Below, piece after piece: positions 17,893-27,494 of a DNA stretch of 64,000 bases. The stretch is from Microcoleus sp. FACHB-831 (GTDB lineage: Bacteria; Cyanobacteriota; Cyanobacteriia; Cyanobacteriales; FACHB-T130), in the NCBI RefSeq assembly GCF_014695585.1, contig NZ_JACJON010000040.1:124001-188000 (forward strand). The letters run 5' to 3'. Position 1 is the stretch's first letter; every line of letters starts with the position of its first letter. The position numbers and the translations under genes were made by a program. The notes beneath the pieces were generated by a model that made no database searches, was not told where the DNA came from, and worked only from the letters and a program-made list of their open reading frames with translations.

Positions 17893-18966
17893 TTAATTTA
17901 AAATTTCTGCTAAACCTTTGATTAGGCGCTGGTTATCCGCAACAGAGCGAACGGCAACCCGGAAATAGCGATCGCCTAATTCGGGAAAACTCAAACAGTC
18001 GCGGATCAGAATTTTACTATGCTTTAGCAGTTTTTCCTGCAATTGCGAAGTTGGATGCTCGGACTCAACGAGTAAGAAGTTAGCGGCGCTCTCGTATGGT
18101 CGCAATCCTGGCAATTGTTCCATGCCTTCAAACAGTTGTGATTTTGCTGGTGTCAGCCAGTCCCAGGTTTGTTGTTGAAATTCTTTGTCTTGCAATACAG
18201 CTACGCCAGCAGCAGCAGCTAGGGTGTTTACAGGCCAGGGATCGCGCATGGTTTGCCAGCGGTTAAGGCGGTCGGGGTGAGCGATCGCGTAACCTAGCCG
18301 CAGACCGGGCATAGTGTAGAACTTAGTGAGCGATCGCAGTATCGCCAAATTGCTGAATTCCGTCACTAATGGTATCAAGCTTTGCTGCTGATCTGGAGGC
18401 AGAAAATCCATAAAGGCTTCATCTACAACTACTAGAGCAAATTGCTCTAACAATGGCAGAAGCGTCTCTTTAGAAAACAAAAAGCCAGTGGGATTGTGGG
18501 GATTATTCAGGATCAGGCCGATTTTTGATTTTTGATCTAAAATTTCAAATCTCATATTTAAAATCGGCTTGACCTCTGCCGAAAAATCAAGCGGGCACTC
18601 TATGACATTGGCATTGAACGCCCGGAGTGCCCGCCAGTAGTCGCCAAAAGCTGGGGTAACTAAACAAGTTACCTCCAGTTTTGCCAGATCCCAGCCTGCC
18701 CAAGTTAATAACTCTGCCGACCCATTGCCTGGGAGAATCCAGTCAGGCGGCAGAGAGTGTGCAAGCCCCAGAGCCAATCGTAACTCGTAGTAATTAGGGT
18801 CAGGATAGGCTCTGAGAAAGTCTAGGTGAGCCTTTATAGCGGCGATCGCCGATTGGGGAGGACCCAAGGGATTGATACTGGCAGAAAAATCAAGAATACT
18901 CGCAGGGGAACAGCCTGCCAGTGCAGCTGCCCAAGCTAAGTTTCCCCCGTGAGTAGGCCGTTTCAA
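17893..18966 (-). CDS. cobD: L-threonine-O-3-phosphate decarboxylase-like aminotransferase (CobD)
   Basis: A 357-residue class I/II PLP enzyme that probably makes (R)-1-amino-2-propanol phosphate for the cobalamin nucleotide loop. It starts with THGGNLAWAAALAGCSPASI and LDFSASINPLGPP, the CobD signature, and carries NNPHNPTG, the PLP site SLTKFYTMPGLRLGYA and a C-terminal FRVAVRS. Histidinol-phosphate aminotransferase is a related alternative. I chose a TTG start at 18966, eight bases after a GGGAGG ribosome-binding site; the frame runs on upstream to 19128 only by overlapping the HU gene. The middle part NMRFEILDQKSKIGL is partly encoded by heptad repeats (about 18525-18566), an in-frame insertion. 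It lies 28 bp downstream of hup. Confidence 0.82.
   Translation of the reverse strand: MKRPTHGGNLAWAAALAGCSPASILDFSASINPLGPPQSAIAAIKAHLDFLRAYPDPNYYELRLALGLAHSLPPDWILPGNGSAELLTWAGWDLAKLEVTCLVTPAFGDYWRALRAFNANVIECPLDFSAEVKPILNMRFEILDQKSKIGLILNNPHNPTGFLFSKETLLPLLEQFALVVVDEAFMDFLPPDQQQSLIPLVTEFSNLAILRSLTKFYTMPGLRLGYAIAHPDRLNRWQTMRDPWPVNTLAAAAGVAVLQDKEFQQQTWDWLTPAKSQLFEGMEQLPGLRPYESAANFLLVESEHPTSQLQEKLLKHSKILIRDCLSFPELGDRYFRVAVRSVADNQRLIKGLAEILN
18525..18566. repeat. Heptad repeat inside cobD
   Basis: Tandem GATTTTT/GATCTAAAAT units related to the TTTTGGA heptads occur in frame within cobD, between the substrate-binding strands and the NNPHNPTG motif. Confidence 0.55.
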
Positions 18967-18994
18967 GTATGAGTCCTCCCAATAGAAGAAGTGG

Positions 18995-19276
18995 TTAGTC
19001 TTGTGGTGCCACCTTCTCCTTAAACAACTTACCAGCAGAAAACGCAGGAACCTTGGTTGCTGGTATTTCCATCTTGTCGCCAGTTTTGGGGTTGCGACCC
19101 TCGCGGGCTTTGCGCTCCCTTGATTCAAACGATCCGAAGCCTACTAGGGTAACTTTGTCGCCCTCGGAAACAGCTTCCATAATGGCTTCCAACGCTGCCG
19201 TCAACACTGCGTCGGCTTCTTTCTTGGTAACACTTGCCTTTTGTGCTACGGCATCAACTAATTCGCCCTTGTTCAT
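18995..19276 (-). CDS. hup: HU-family DNA-binding protein
   Basis: A 93-residue HU, the abundant nucleoid protein that bends DNA. It matches the family along its whole length: MNKGELVDAVAQKASVTKKE, the core VTLVGFGSFESRERKAREGRNP and the arm GDKMEIPATKVPAFSAGKLFKEKV. Most cyanobacteria carry one essential HU gene. It precedes cobD by 28 bp on the same strand; the 300 bp upstream probably hold its promoter. Confidence 0.95.
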   Translation of the reverse strand: MNKGELVDAVAQKASVTKKEADAVLTAALEAIMEAVSEGDKVTLVGFGSFESRERKAREGRNPKTGDKMEIPATKVPAFSAGKLFKEKVAPQD

Positions 19277-19612
19277 GTTCAGTCATTCCTATGGTTTACA
19301 CAATGGGTTAATCCCTGCTTAAAATTCCTGATACAGGGATGGTGACGCGATTCGGAGAAAGGGATCTTTAAGTAAAAATCCCTGAAACTGCCGCAATATC
19401 GAGGTTTCACTGCAATATTCTAAATTGCTCTAGCCCGTTGTGGATCGTTGAAACGTTTAAGTTATGTGGATTTCAGGATTTTTATGCGATCGCTGGGTAT
19501 TTTGGGCAGCAAATCATCCCTCATAAGTGTTCATTGTTCATCGCATTTCCACCGCGATCGCACCCTCAGCACCCGGCAAATTAACGATAAACAATGAACA
19601 ATCACCAACCGT
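19277..19612. other. Intergenic region between hup and pilQ
   Basis: No gene was seen. It contains the likely hup promoter (next to 19277), two HIP1-type sites and a long-loop inverted repeat of TGTTCATTGTTC type at 19528-19600, adjacent to the pilQ stop. Confidence 0.6.
19528..19600. repeat. Inverted repeat, TTCATTGTT family
   Basis: A 16-bp arm (TGTTCATTGTTCATCG, 19528-19543) and its complement at 19585-19600 with one mismatch, separated by 41 bases. Sequences related to GTTCATTG/CAATGAAC recur at 53291-53344. Confidence 0.6.
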
Positions 19613-22177
19613 TTAGCGATTTCCGCCTTGAACGGGTAAACCTCCGCGTCGCAGAATTTGGCGTGCATCTGGACTCGGCGTGTAATTATAGCCAAACGTG
19701 GAACGAGACGAGTCATCAATAACCTGAGGCGTCAGCAACACAATCACCTCTTGTCGCCGATTCTCCCGGTTAGTTCGTCTAAATAGAGCGCCAAGAATGG
19801 GTATATCCCCCAAAATAGGCACCTTGCTTATAGTTGTTCGCTCTGAGTCCTGAATAATACCTGACAAAATCAGCGTCTGACCATCTCGCAAACGGATTTG
19901 CCCAGAGGATAGAGTGCGTTCTGATAGTAAAGTAATGGCGGCACCGCCCTGACCCGTATTGATGGTTTGGACAGGAGCAGAGACGGAGGGATTCACCGTC
20001 AGGGTAATAAAGCCATTATCGTCAATGCGACCGACAGCAACCTGCAAGATTAAACCAGCATCTCTTTTTTCAAAAGTTGTAGTTTGTCTGGTACCTCCAG
20101 GAGTGTCGTTGAACTGGACGTTGACATTTGTAATCACTTCCTGAGTCAGCTTGACACTTGCCGTCTGGTTTTCCTGGATTACCAAAGTCGGGTCTGTCAA
20201 AATCTTGGCATTGCCACTGACAATCTGCGCCTGCAACCGAGATAGCAATCGGGTCGGGAATTGGAACAAGGATGGCAGAGCGCTCGTAAGCGTCGCATTT
20301 GTACCCCGCGTTGTAGTTACAGTCCTGACTCCAGTTGTGGGGTCAACAGTTTCAGTAATAATGTTGGGCGTTGCTGGAGTGAAGTTTGTGAAACCGGCCT
20401 GTAGCGGGTTAGTTACGTTGATGAAAGGTCTAGGAACCAACCCGGGTTGTGCCTCTTGCTCAGTTACCACATTATTAGGAGTAACTCTGACCGTGCCCGG
20501 TATCAGCCCCTCAATCCGTATAGGATTGTTGGGATCGACGAAAACGTTTGCACCGCCAAAAGGATTAGCGATGACAGGTACGCCTGTCACACTGTTGGCC
20601 GCGGTAGCTGCACTAGGAGGATTGGTACCGCCATAATTAACGACCGCTGCTCCTCCGTCAACTGTAAAGAAACTCTTACCAACCCCGAAGGAGAAGCTAG
20701 TGTTTAAGTCATCGGTGTTCAATAAGTTGACATCAACAATCTTGACGTTCACCGCGACTTGGCGTTTGCGGGCATCCAGCTGAGTCAACATGGACGAAGC
20801 AATTTCAATTTGGCGCGGTTCGCCAACCATAGTGAGGGAATTGAGTCGCTCGTCCGTCAGGACGGATAATCCGGAAAGAAGTAGAGGTCCTTTGCCGACA
20901 TTGGCCGCCAGTGGGATGATCTGGGTTAATGATTCCTCAGTTGTGCGGCGGTCAGCACCCTCTCCCGTCGTAGTTCTTGTCGTGCGATTTACAACCTGTT
21001 GAGACTCGGCTCCCTGGGCGCTGAGGAAACCTGCGGCAGCGCTTGCAGTAGCCTGATTGAGGCGAAAACTGCGCGTAACCAACTCGCGAGCGGCTTGGGG
21101 CAGCTGAGTACCCACAAAAATGGTGTTGCCGCTGCGGTTTGCCTGCAAGGCAGAGAGCCGGAGGACGTAGTTGAAGACATCTTGAACGGGTTCGTTTTCG
21201 ATATCTAGGGAAATTGTTGGCCCACCCGGTCCACTTGGGGCACCCTGGGCGCCCTGACCACCAGCAGCAACACCTCCGATAAATGCAAGGTTGAGGCCAG
21301 CAGAACGGGCTAGCAGCCCTAAAACTTCTCGGACGGGAGCATCTCGTAAGACCAGACGGGGTACGCGAGTAGCTGTACCCAAATCTATGACAGAGCTAGA
21401 GGAATCAAGATTGGAGACTGCTATATCACCGACTGGTGGCGCGATCGCTCTGGGCAAGAAAGGAGGCGCTGGCGCGACTGGCTGAGCGACACCAGCAGGC
21501 GGTGCTGGATTGCCGTCTATCGTGATGTTGGGATTGGGAACAAGTATGGATGGCTGAGGCAGACCAGGGGTTGGTGCAGGCGGAGGCGTTTGCGTCCCTG
21601 TTGGCGGTCCAATTTGAGCTGGCTCAACTGGCGCTTGGGCAGTGGTAGTAGGATTTGCTGGCGTTAGAGCGGGTAGCCCGCTGGCGGGAACGCCAGCGGC
21701 TCTTGCCCCGCCTCCCGCCGCAGGTGGTATACCAGGCAAGGGCTTTGAGGCACTTGCGCCTTGATTCCCGGTTACGGCATTAAATGTTAAAGTAATCCCC
21801 TTATTGTCGGCGTTCATGATCTGGCCGGAAGGAGAATTTGTGGCACCGCTGACGAGGACGCGAATGCTGTTAGCATCATCTTGAGTGACAACTACCGACT
21901 TGATCCCCGGCATGGGGTTGTCCTGACGGAAGCTGCTCCCAGAAGGCAAACGTAGCTCGCTATTAAGCACGTTAGCTATTATGTCATTGCCACTACTCAC
22001 CATCATGATCTGAGGCTTTTCTGTTGAATTAGCCTCTAGGGTGAGTTCAATACCTCCACTTGTCTGATTCAGGCGCACAGCTGTCACAGGGGTTGTCGCC
22101 GCTCTAACTGGCATTGCCAACAGCGCGATCGCTGCTCCCCCAATCAAAATTTCACCTAATTCTTTAGGCTGTCTCAC
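19613..22177 (-). CDS. pilQ: Type IV pilus secretin PilQ
   Basis: An 854-residue outer-membrane secretin through which the type IV pilus emerges; it is needed for motility and DNA uptake. It has an N-terminal signal-like helix (IGGAAIALLAMPVRAA), then an AMIN domain (about 30-130). A long proline/glycine-rich linker (150-255) precedes a secretin N-domain (VPRLVLRDAPVREVLGLLARSAG, 270-360) with further N domains. The C-terminal secretin domain contains LTEQVITN-like strands and the signature TLSSGQIRLRDGQTLILSGI followed by VPILGDIPILGALFR. It is the last gene of the pilM-N-O-Q operon, 211 bp after pilO. There is no PilP lipoprotein, as usual in cyanobacteria. Confidence 0.94.
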   Translation of the reverse strand: MRQPKELGEILIGGAAIALLAMPVRAATTPVTAVRLNQTSGGIELTLEANSTEKPQIMMVSSGNDIIANVLNSELRLPSGSSFRQDNPMPGIKSVVVTQDDANSIRVLVSGATNSPSGQIMNADNKGITLTFNAVTGNQGASASKPLPGIPPAAGGGARAAGVPASGLPALTPANPTTTAQAPVEPAQIGPPTGTQTPPPAPTPGLPQPSILVPNPNITIDGNPAPPAGVAQPVAPAPPFLPRAIAPPVGDIAVSNLDSSSSVIDLGTATRVPRLVLRDAPVREVLGLLARSAGLNLAFIGGVAAGGQGAQGAPSGPGGPTISLDIENEPVQDVFNYVLRLSALQANRSGNTIFVGTQLPQAARELVTRSFRLNQATASAAAGFLSAQGAESQQVVNRTTRTTTGEGADRRTTEESLTQIIPLAANVGKGPLLLSGLSVLTDERLNSLTMVGEPRQIEIASSMLTQLDARKRQVAVNVKIVDVNLLNTDDLNTSFSFGVGKSFFTVDGGAAVVNYGGTNPPSAATAANSVTGVPVIANPFGGANVFVDPNNPIRIEGLIPGTVRVTPNNVVTEQEAQPGLVPRPFINVTNPLQAGFTNFTPATPNIITETVDPTTGVRTVTTTRGTNATLTSALPSLFQFPTRLLSRLQAQIVSGNAKILTDPTLVIQENQTASVKLTQEVITNVNVQFNDTPGGTRQTTTFEKRDAGLILQVAVGRIDDNGFITLTVNPSVSAPVQTINTGQGGAAITLLSERTLSSGQIRLRDGQTLILSGIIQDSERTTISKVPILGDIPILGALFRRTNRENRRQEVIVLLTPQVIDDSSRSTFGYNYTPSPDARQILRRGGLPVQGGNR

Positions 22178-22388
22178 AATTCACTCCTCACTAAAAATTC
22201 CAATTCTCAATTGGGAATTTTGAGTTATTAATTCATAATTCCTTAAGGACGACGCAAATGCAAAACAGAATGTAAAACAGAGTTTCTGGATCGCACCCAG
22301 TTTATTTCCCCTTATGCTGTGCTAAAGCAGCAGTGCCTATTACGCACACCGCTGCAAACACCGGAAACCGCCCCTAGAAAATCCCCAA

Positions 22389-23162
22389 TTACTTTTTGGG
22401 TTGCGCCGCCGCCGCTTGCGCTGCTGCTGCTTCCTGTTCTGTCAGCGGCAACAACGCATTCAGCTTAAAATTGGCTCGGATCGTCGGTTGGTTAACTATC
22501 ACCGCCTTTCCTTGCTGGTCAACCATAAATTTCTGAGGTTTAGTTCCACCCAACTCTGCTTTGAAGTCTTTAACGCTCAACAGCAACGGCAAGCGTTCAA
22601 TACTTCGCATAGTTGACTGTATTTGGTCAAATGTACCCTCTAACTCTACATCGAAAGATTTACGTTTTAGTTTGCCGTTCACCTCCGCACCCAGCGAACT
22701 ATCAGTTATCACATTTTTTACATCATTATTGGCAGTATTGCCAGCCTGTTGGTCATTAGGCTGAAATCTTATCAACTGTCCCTGCGTGCCATCAACGAAA
22801 CGATTGACATCCAATAACAAAGTGTCCAGCGTTTTCTCATTAGAGAACAAAGCCAGTACATCTTTTTTTTGTCTTTTCGCCTCCGCTAGCTTAACATTAG
22901 CCTCCTCATACTTTTTCTTTATGTCATTTTCTTGTTGAATTTGGCTTTTCTTCTCTGTTACTTTTGTTTGTAGTTGCTGGTAACTATCCCACGCAGGCTG
23001 CACATAATTTAGCAGTAAATAGATAGCTCCTCCCAGACCTAGAACCGCGAAGAGAACGCCACCAATCATTGGCGTGAATGTAATGCCAAACATAGTGGGA
23101 TAAGGAGACGCGCTATCTTCTCCGCCTTCTTCAAGGGGACTAAACTCGTCAGCGTATGTCAT
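22389..23162 (-). CDS. pilO: Type IV pilus assembly protein PilO
   Basis: A 257-residue bitopic inner-membrane protein of the pilus alignment complex. A short cytoplasmic part precedes one membrane helix (GVLFAVLGLGGAIYLLLNYV, about 35-54) and a coiled coil rich in K/E/Q (60-105). A ferredoxin-like periplasmic domain follows, then an Ala/Gln-rich tail. It pairs with PilN; the two genes overlap by four bases (23159-23162), which suggests translational coupling. Identification rests on the order and architecture as well as on sequence. Confidence 0.88.
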   Translation of the reverse strand: MTYADEFSPLEEGGEDSASPYPTMFGITFTPMIGGVLFAVLGLGGAIYLLLNYVQPAWDSYQQLQTKVTEKKSQIQQENDIKKKYEEANVKLAEAKRQKKDVLALFSNEKTLDTLLLDVNRFVDGTQGQLIRFQPNDQQAGNTANNDVKNVITDSSLGAEVNGKLKRKSFDVELEGTFDQIQSTMRSIERLPLLLSVKDFKAELGGTKPQKFMVDQQGKAVIVNQPTIRANFKLNALLPLTEQEAAAAQAAAAQPKK

Positions 23163-23968
23163 GGTTGAATAACTCCTTTGGTCTGAAGGTTTCTTATCCT
23201 AGATACAATACCCACGGCACCCTTGCGATCTAACTCTCGAACTAACTCTGAACTAGGTACATCAGTAAGGCTTGTTTGAATCTTGTACTCCACCACTTTT
23301 GGCAATTCGATCTTCACATTCGCCGCTTGTGCTTGGGTCTTAGGAAGTTCCAAAGTAGTGGGGTTGGCAACCAAACTAGCACTTACTAACTGGGTTGAGT
23401 CTTTTTTTAAGAAAGAAGACCGCTGAAGCGTCAACAGAAAGTCGTTTACATCGTTGAAGGAGCGTGCTGTTCCTGAAATTTCAAGATTAGCTATAGGTAG
23501 TGGCGTAGTTTGGGCTTGAGCATTAGGGGCGGGTGTAGCAGCAGGTGCTGGTGCAGCCTGCTCAGTCTGTACAATGGTTTTAATTTGCACCCCTGGAGGA
23601 ATGCGATCGCGCACCTCTTGCAACATAGCTGACCAAGGCTTAATTTGATTGAAAACGCTGGCTAGCGCTTGGGTTTCCCCTTGAATGGTGGTGGTCTGTT
23701 GGGTGATGCTTTTTATTTCATTCTGTTTTTGTGTTTGGCTAGCTAGCTGTGTGTCTAGCTGCGATCCTTCTTGCTCCAATTGGGCAGTTTGCTGATTTAA
23801 ATACCACAACAAGCCGCCAACTGCACCTGGCAAGAGCAGGCCAACTGCTACCCCTGCAATTAGGGGAACCATCGTCCCGATTGGAGTTTTTTCTTTCTTG
23901 GGCTTGTTAGACCGCTCGTTTACAAAATCAGGGCGATCTTTAAGAAAATTAACATCTAAGCTATACAT
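23159..23968 (-). CDS. pilN: Type IV pilus assembly protein PilN
   Basis: A 269-residue PilN. The N-terminal MYSLDVNFLKDRP is the conserved INLLP-like segment that binds PilM in the cytoplasm. One membrane helix lies at about 35-55 (VPLIAGVAVGLLLPGAVGGL), followed by a coiled coil (60-105) and a periplasmic domain containing VRDRIPPGVQIKTIV and LEISGTARSFNDVNDFLLTL. A proline/alanine linker at about 145-165 interrupts the periplasmic domain. It starts four bases downstream of pilM and overlaps pilO by four. Confidence 0.9.
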   Translation of the reverse strand: MYSLDVNFLKDRPDFVNERSNKPKKEKTPIGTMVPLIAGVAVGLLLPGAVGGLLWYLNQQTAQLEQEGSQLDTQLASQTQKQNEIKSITQQTTTIQGETQALASVFNQIKPWSAMLQEVRDRIPPGVQIKTIVQTEQAAPAPAATPAPNAQAQTTPLPIANLEISGTARSFNDVNDFLLTLQRSSFLKKDSTQLVSASLVANPTTLELPKTQAQAANVKIELPKVVEYKIQTSLTDVPSSELVRELDRKGAVGIVSRIRNLQTKGVIQP

Positions 23969-23972
23969 CGCT

Positions 23973-25091
23973 TTAAACCTCCCTTAGTCCTAACCCCAGT
24001 ACAGTACCCAATCCCGGTCTTTGGACTTGAGGAATTTCTTGGTCAACCTCCAAAGAAAGAGCTGCCACCGGGTCTACTTGAGTCGTAGGCAAACTTAACC
24101 TTTGCGTGAAAAATTCATCTAGTTGTCCAATTCCACCCCCAGGCCCTGCTAGTAAAAGCTGCGCCACTTCTAAATTTTCGCTCTGATTTAGATAAAAATC
24201 GATAGAGCGACGCAGTTCATCCGCTAGCTCTCCCAACACTCTAATTAAAGCCGCCATACCCGGATTGATGCCCGTCGCACCAGTGCGAACGCTATCTACG
24301 GGCGTGTTGGGAATCGTCATTCCTTGCAGCAACTCCGTGTTTCTCGACGTTGGCAAATTCATCGCTCGCGATAGAGCGCTCTGAAGTTGGAAAGTGCCGA
24401 TAGGAACGGTGCGGTTAAATTGGGGAACGCCATCGACGATAATGGCAATTTCCGTGCTGTCGAATTCAATATCCACCAGAACTGCGGCTTCTTGTGGTGC
24501 AAATTGCCGTAACTGTTCCCTAATCGTGCGAATTAGGGCAAAGCTGTTAATCTCTAGAACATCTATATTTAACCCGGCTAGCTTGAACGTTTCGATATAG
24601 GTGTCTGTTACTTCTTTGCGGGTTGCTACCAGCAGTACTTGCACCTTCTCAATGCCATCTTCATCTGTAAAAAAGCCGAGCTTCTGATAATCTAAATCGA
24701 CTTCTTCGCGGGGGTACGGCAAATAAAGGCCAGCTTCATGGTTTAAAACCATTTCACGCAGCTCTCTATCATCTAGCTCTGCTGGAACTGGAATAATCCT
24801 AATAACAGATTCCCGCATAGGCACTGCTGTAGCAACGCTATCGGCTTTGATCTTAGTCTCTGCCATTGCGGCTTGGATCATTTCTGCCAAAGCTGGTGCA
24901 TCGGCAATCTGCCCTTCTTGAAATATGCCTTCGGGCACTTCCGTCGAGTGCATCGCTGTTAATTTAAAGCCCTGACCGTGCTTGCGTAGCTGTGCAATAT
25001 TAATGCGTTCTGGAGCCAGTTCTATACCGATGCCTTTGGTTCGTTTGGCAAAAACGCTTTTAAAATCTAAACCTTTTAAGCGGTTAAGCAT
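23973..25091 (-). CDS. pilM: Type IV pilus assembly protein PilM
   Basis: A 372-residue actin-like ATPase of the pilus inner-membrane platform. Features are the phosphate-1 region GIGIELAPERINIAQLRKHG (about 20-39), VATAVPMRESVIRIIPVPAE, the phosphate-2-like VLVDIEFDSTEIAIIVDG and adenosine motif LLLAGPGGGIGQLDEFF. It recruits PilN through its N-terminal peptide. As first gene of the operon it has a 256-bp divergent upstream region shared with a solute-binding lipoprotein gene. Confidence 0.92.
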   Translation of the reverse strand: MLNRLKGLDFKSVFAKRTKGIGIELAPERINIAQLRKHGQGFKLTAMHSTEVPEGIFQEGQIADAPALAEMIQAAMAETKIKADSVATAVPMRESVIRIIPVPAELDDRELREMVLNHEAGLYLPYPREEVDLDYQKLGFFTDEDGIEKVQVLLVATRKEVTDTYIETFKLAGLNIDVLEINSFALIRTIREQLRQFAPQEAAVLVDIEFDSTEIAIIVDGVPQFNRTVPIGTFQLQSALSRAMNLPTSRNTELLQGMTIPNTPVDSVRTGATGINPGMAALIRVLGELADELRRSIDFYLNQSENLEVAQLLLAGPGGGIGQLDEFFTQRLSLPTTQVDPVAALSLEVDQEIPQVQRPGLGTVLGLGLREV

Positions 25092-25347
25092 ATTTTGGTC
25101 GGTAGATGGGTGTTGTGCCGATGATGATTGTCTAATGCAACTCTTGTATGAGTGCCAATAGATCTAGAGAAGTATATGCTACCCAATCTAGCTTACAATT
25201 GCCTCGCGTGAAGTAAATACCGAAGCCAAAAACCGTTAATACGAGGTTAGTACAGCCTCGTACCCAGCGAAAGGTTGTCGCCCGGATACATATCGAATAA
25301 TGTAGGATGATTTACTGCTAACGCCGAATGCGGAATCCCGATTCATA

Positions 25348-26625
25348 ATGAGCAGTAGGAAGACCTGGACACGTTTAGTAGTATGCGCCCTGTTTGGATT
25401 GCTCCTTAGCTGGGTGGTGAGCTGTAGCACCACTCCATCTATATCAGGAAGTCAGGAAATTGAGTTCTGGACGATGCAGCTACAGCCACAATTTACAGAC
25501 TACTTCAAAAACCTAATTTCCTCTTTTGAAGCTGAAAATTCTGGCCTTATAGTCCGGTGGGTAGATGTACCCTGGTCGGCGATGGAGAGCAAAATTCTGA
25601 CCGCTGTAGCTGGAAAAACAGCGCCGGATGTGGTAAATCTAAACCCTGATTTTGCCTCGCAACTCGCCTCTCGGAATGCATGGTTGGAGCTAGACTCTAA
25701 AATATCACCCCAAGTACGCCAGCAATATTTACCTAATATATGGAAGGCCAGCACGCTTAATGATAAAAGTTTTGGCATTCCTTGGTATCTAACGACGAGA
25801 GTAACGATTTACAACGCAGATTTGTTTAAAAAAGCGGCTATCAGTAACCCACCGCGTACTTATGAAGAATTGGCCCAGGTGGCGAAGATTGTTAAGGAAA
25901 AAACGGGCAAATACGCTTTTTTTGTAACTCTGGTTCCGGGGGATTCGGGGGAGGTGCTGGAGTCCCTGGTGCAGATGGGTGTCCAATTGGTAGACGCGCA
26001 GGGGAAGGCAGCGTTTAATACTCCTGCTGGTATTGCGGCATTTAAGTATTGGGTAGATCTCTACAAAAATGGGTTGTTGCCAAAGGAAGTTTTGACCCAA
26101 GGACACCGCCAAGCAATTCAACTGTATCAGTCGGGTGAGACGGCGTTGCTGGCTGCGGGTTCGGAGTTTTTCGGCACGATCGCTAAGAATGCACCTGCGA
26201 TCGCTCAGGTTTCTGCTATCTCACCCCAAATTACTGGCGTCACTGGCAAAAAAACTGTGGCTGTAATGAATCTTGTCATCCCCCGCGATACTGCCAAGTC
26301 TGATAACGCTCTTAAATTTGCCTTATTTGTCACTAACAACAAAAATCAACTGGCTTTTGCTAAGGCAGCTAATGTTCTGCCGTCTACAGTTGAATCGCTG
26401 CAAGATAGCTACTTCAAATCTGCTGATGCCAATGCTTCCTCAGCGGATAAAGCACGGATCGTAAGCGCTAGCCAGATGCAACAAGCTGAGGTGTTAGTTC
26501 CCGCAATGCGCGATCTCAACAAGTTGCAAAAGGCAATTTATGAAAATTTGCAATCAGCAATGCTGGGTAACAAAACAGTAGAACAGGCTGTGGCTGATGC
26601 TGCGACACAGTGGAATTCTCGATAA
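25348..26625 (+). CDS. ABC transporter substrate-binding lipoprotein (sugar type)
   Basis: A 425-residue extracellular solute-binding protein of family 1. It has a lipoprotein signal peptide ending in the lipobox WVVSC (C26), followed by IEFWTMQLQPQFTDYFKNLI, typical of sugar-binding members. FWTM, TAVAGKTAPDVVNLNP and the closing AVADAATQWN segment are family-like. It binds a ligand, probably a sugar or oligosaccharide, outside the plasma membrane and delivers it to an ABC permease. No permease or ATPase gene is adjacent, so its partners are encoded elsewhere. It is divergent from pilM; a small hairpin (TACGAGG/CCTCGTA, 25240-25262) lies in the shared upstream region. Confidence 0.88.
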   Translation: MSSRKTWTRLVVCALFGLLLSWVVSCSTTPSISGSQEIEFWTMQLQPQFTDYFKNLISSFEAENSGLIVRWVDVPWSAMESKILTAVAGKTAPDVVNLNPDFASQLASRNAWLELDSKISPQVRQQYLPNIWKASTLNDKSFGIPWYLTTRVTIYNADLFKKAAISNPPRTYEELAQVAKIVKEKTGKYAFFVTLVPGDSGEVLESLVQMGVQLVDAQGKAAFNTPAGIAAFKYWVDLYKNGLLPKEVLTQGHRQAIQLYQSGETALLAAGSEFFGTIAKNAPAIAQVSAISPQITGVTGKKTVAVMNLVIPRDTAKSDNALKFALFVTNNKNQLAFAKAANVLPSTVESLQDSYFKSADANASSADKARIVSASQMQQAEVLVPAMRDLNKLQKAIYENLQSAMLGNKTVEQAVADAATQWNSR

Positions 26626-26720
26626 GTAGTTGCAGGCAATTGCACGAATGACGCGATCGCACGCTAGCGCGATCGCGCTTCATGACAGACAATCGTATGA
26701 GTTAATGTCTCTCAATCCAC

Positions 26721-27410
26721 ATGCAAAATTTTTTCTCTGGTTTGCCTGGTGTCCTGCTCATCGTCGTGTTATCGGTAGTCGCCAGCTATATAGCCATATC
26801 GTTGATAGAACACCAAGTTCACCAAAATTTGATGCACAAACGACGCCTGCCTAAATGGGCATATCGGGTATGGCCTTACATTATGGAAATATATGAAGGC
26901 CATGCTGTACGGCATCACGGCATCTGGTATCGCGATTTTGACTTTGAACCTCATCCAGATGGTCGTCACGATAATATCGACATCCGTCTAGTTGAGACAG
27001 CATGGCTATTCCTAGCCTTTGCTCCCATTATGTTGCTGTTCTTTGCAGTTTCCCCAATCGCGGGTGTGGTGTGGATAATTATGGGCATCGCACACGACCG
27101 TTTGTGGAACATCCTGCACAACCAAATGCATATGCCCGAAGCAGTATTTTTTGCTGACTGGGGGCTTTATCGCTGGTTGGCTAGGCATCACTTTATGCAC
27201 CACCAAGCTACGAACAAAAACTACAATATTGTGTTTCCTTTTGCTGATTTTGTTTTGGGAACTGTATCTAAACCCCGGTTTAGAGATCTGCGCGAAATGA
27301 TGCGTCTTGGTTACCTGAAACCAAAATCATCACGTGCTAAAGCGCGTCTTGAAGCAATCCGAACCAAAGTAGAATACTCGCGTCGCCCGTTGGTAGAAGC
27401 TACGGTCTAA
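26721..27410 (+). CDS. Fatty acid hydroxylase/sterol desaturase superfamily membrane protein
   Basis: A 229-residue integral membrane protein with several histidine clusters that would bind a di-iron centre: EHQVHQNLMHKR (30-41), EGHAVRHHGIW, HDRLWNILHNQMHMP and HHFMHHQATNKNYN (near 170). Hydrophobic segments lie at about 8-28 and 93-125. The arrangement matches the fatty acid hydroxylase superfamily, which uses O2 to hydroxylate or desaturate lipids and carotenoids. The substrate is unknown. It follows the solute-binding protein gene by 95 bp on the same strand and ends at a strong hairpin. Confidence 0.75.
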   Translation: MQNFFSGLPGVLLIVVLSVVASYIAISLIEHQVHQNLMHKRRLPKWAYRVWPYIMEIYEGHAVRHHGIWYRDFDFEPHPDGRHDNIDIRLVETAWLFLAFAPIMLLFFAVSPIAGVVWIIMGIAHDRLWNILHNQMHMPEAVFFADWGLYRWLARHHFMHHQATNKNYNIVFPFADFVLGTVSKPRFRDLREMMRLGYLKPKSSRAKARLEAIRTKVEYSRRPLVEATV

Positions 27411-27430
27411 ACGGGAAGAATAGATATGGC

Positions 27431-27454
27431 AACCCCCCTTAACAAAGGGGGGTT
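27431..27454. terminator. Hairpin between convergent genes (AACCCCCC/GGGGGGTT)
   Basis: Perfect 8-bp arms at 27431-27438 and 27447-27454 with loop TTAACAAA, followed by AT-rich sequence with short T-runs. It lies between the hydroxylase gene and convergent folC and can serve both. Similar CCCCCCTTAACAAAGGGGGG elements are common dispersed repeats in cyanobacteria. Confidence 0.7.
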
Positions 27455-27494
27455 TAAATTTTAAATTTAACCTCGATTATTCAAAATTCATAGT

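Noticed and set aside
20151..20636. 161-codon frame antisense to pilQ
   Set aside because: It is a shadow of the strongly supported pilQ coding strand; there is no independent signal.
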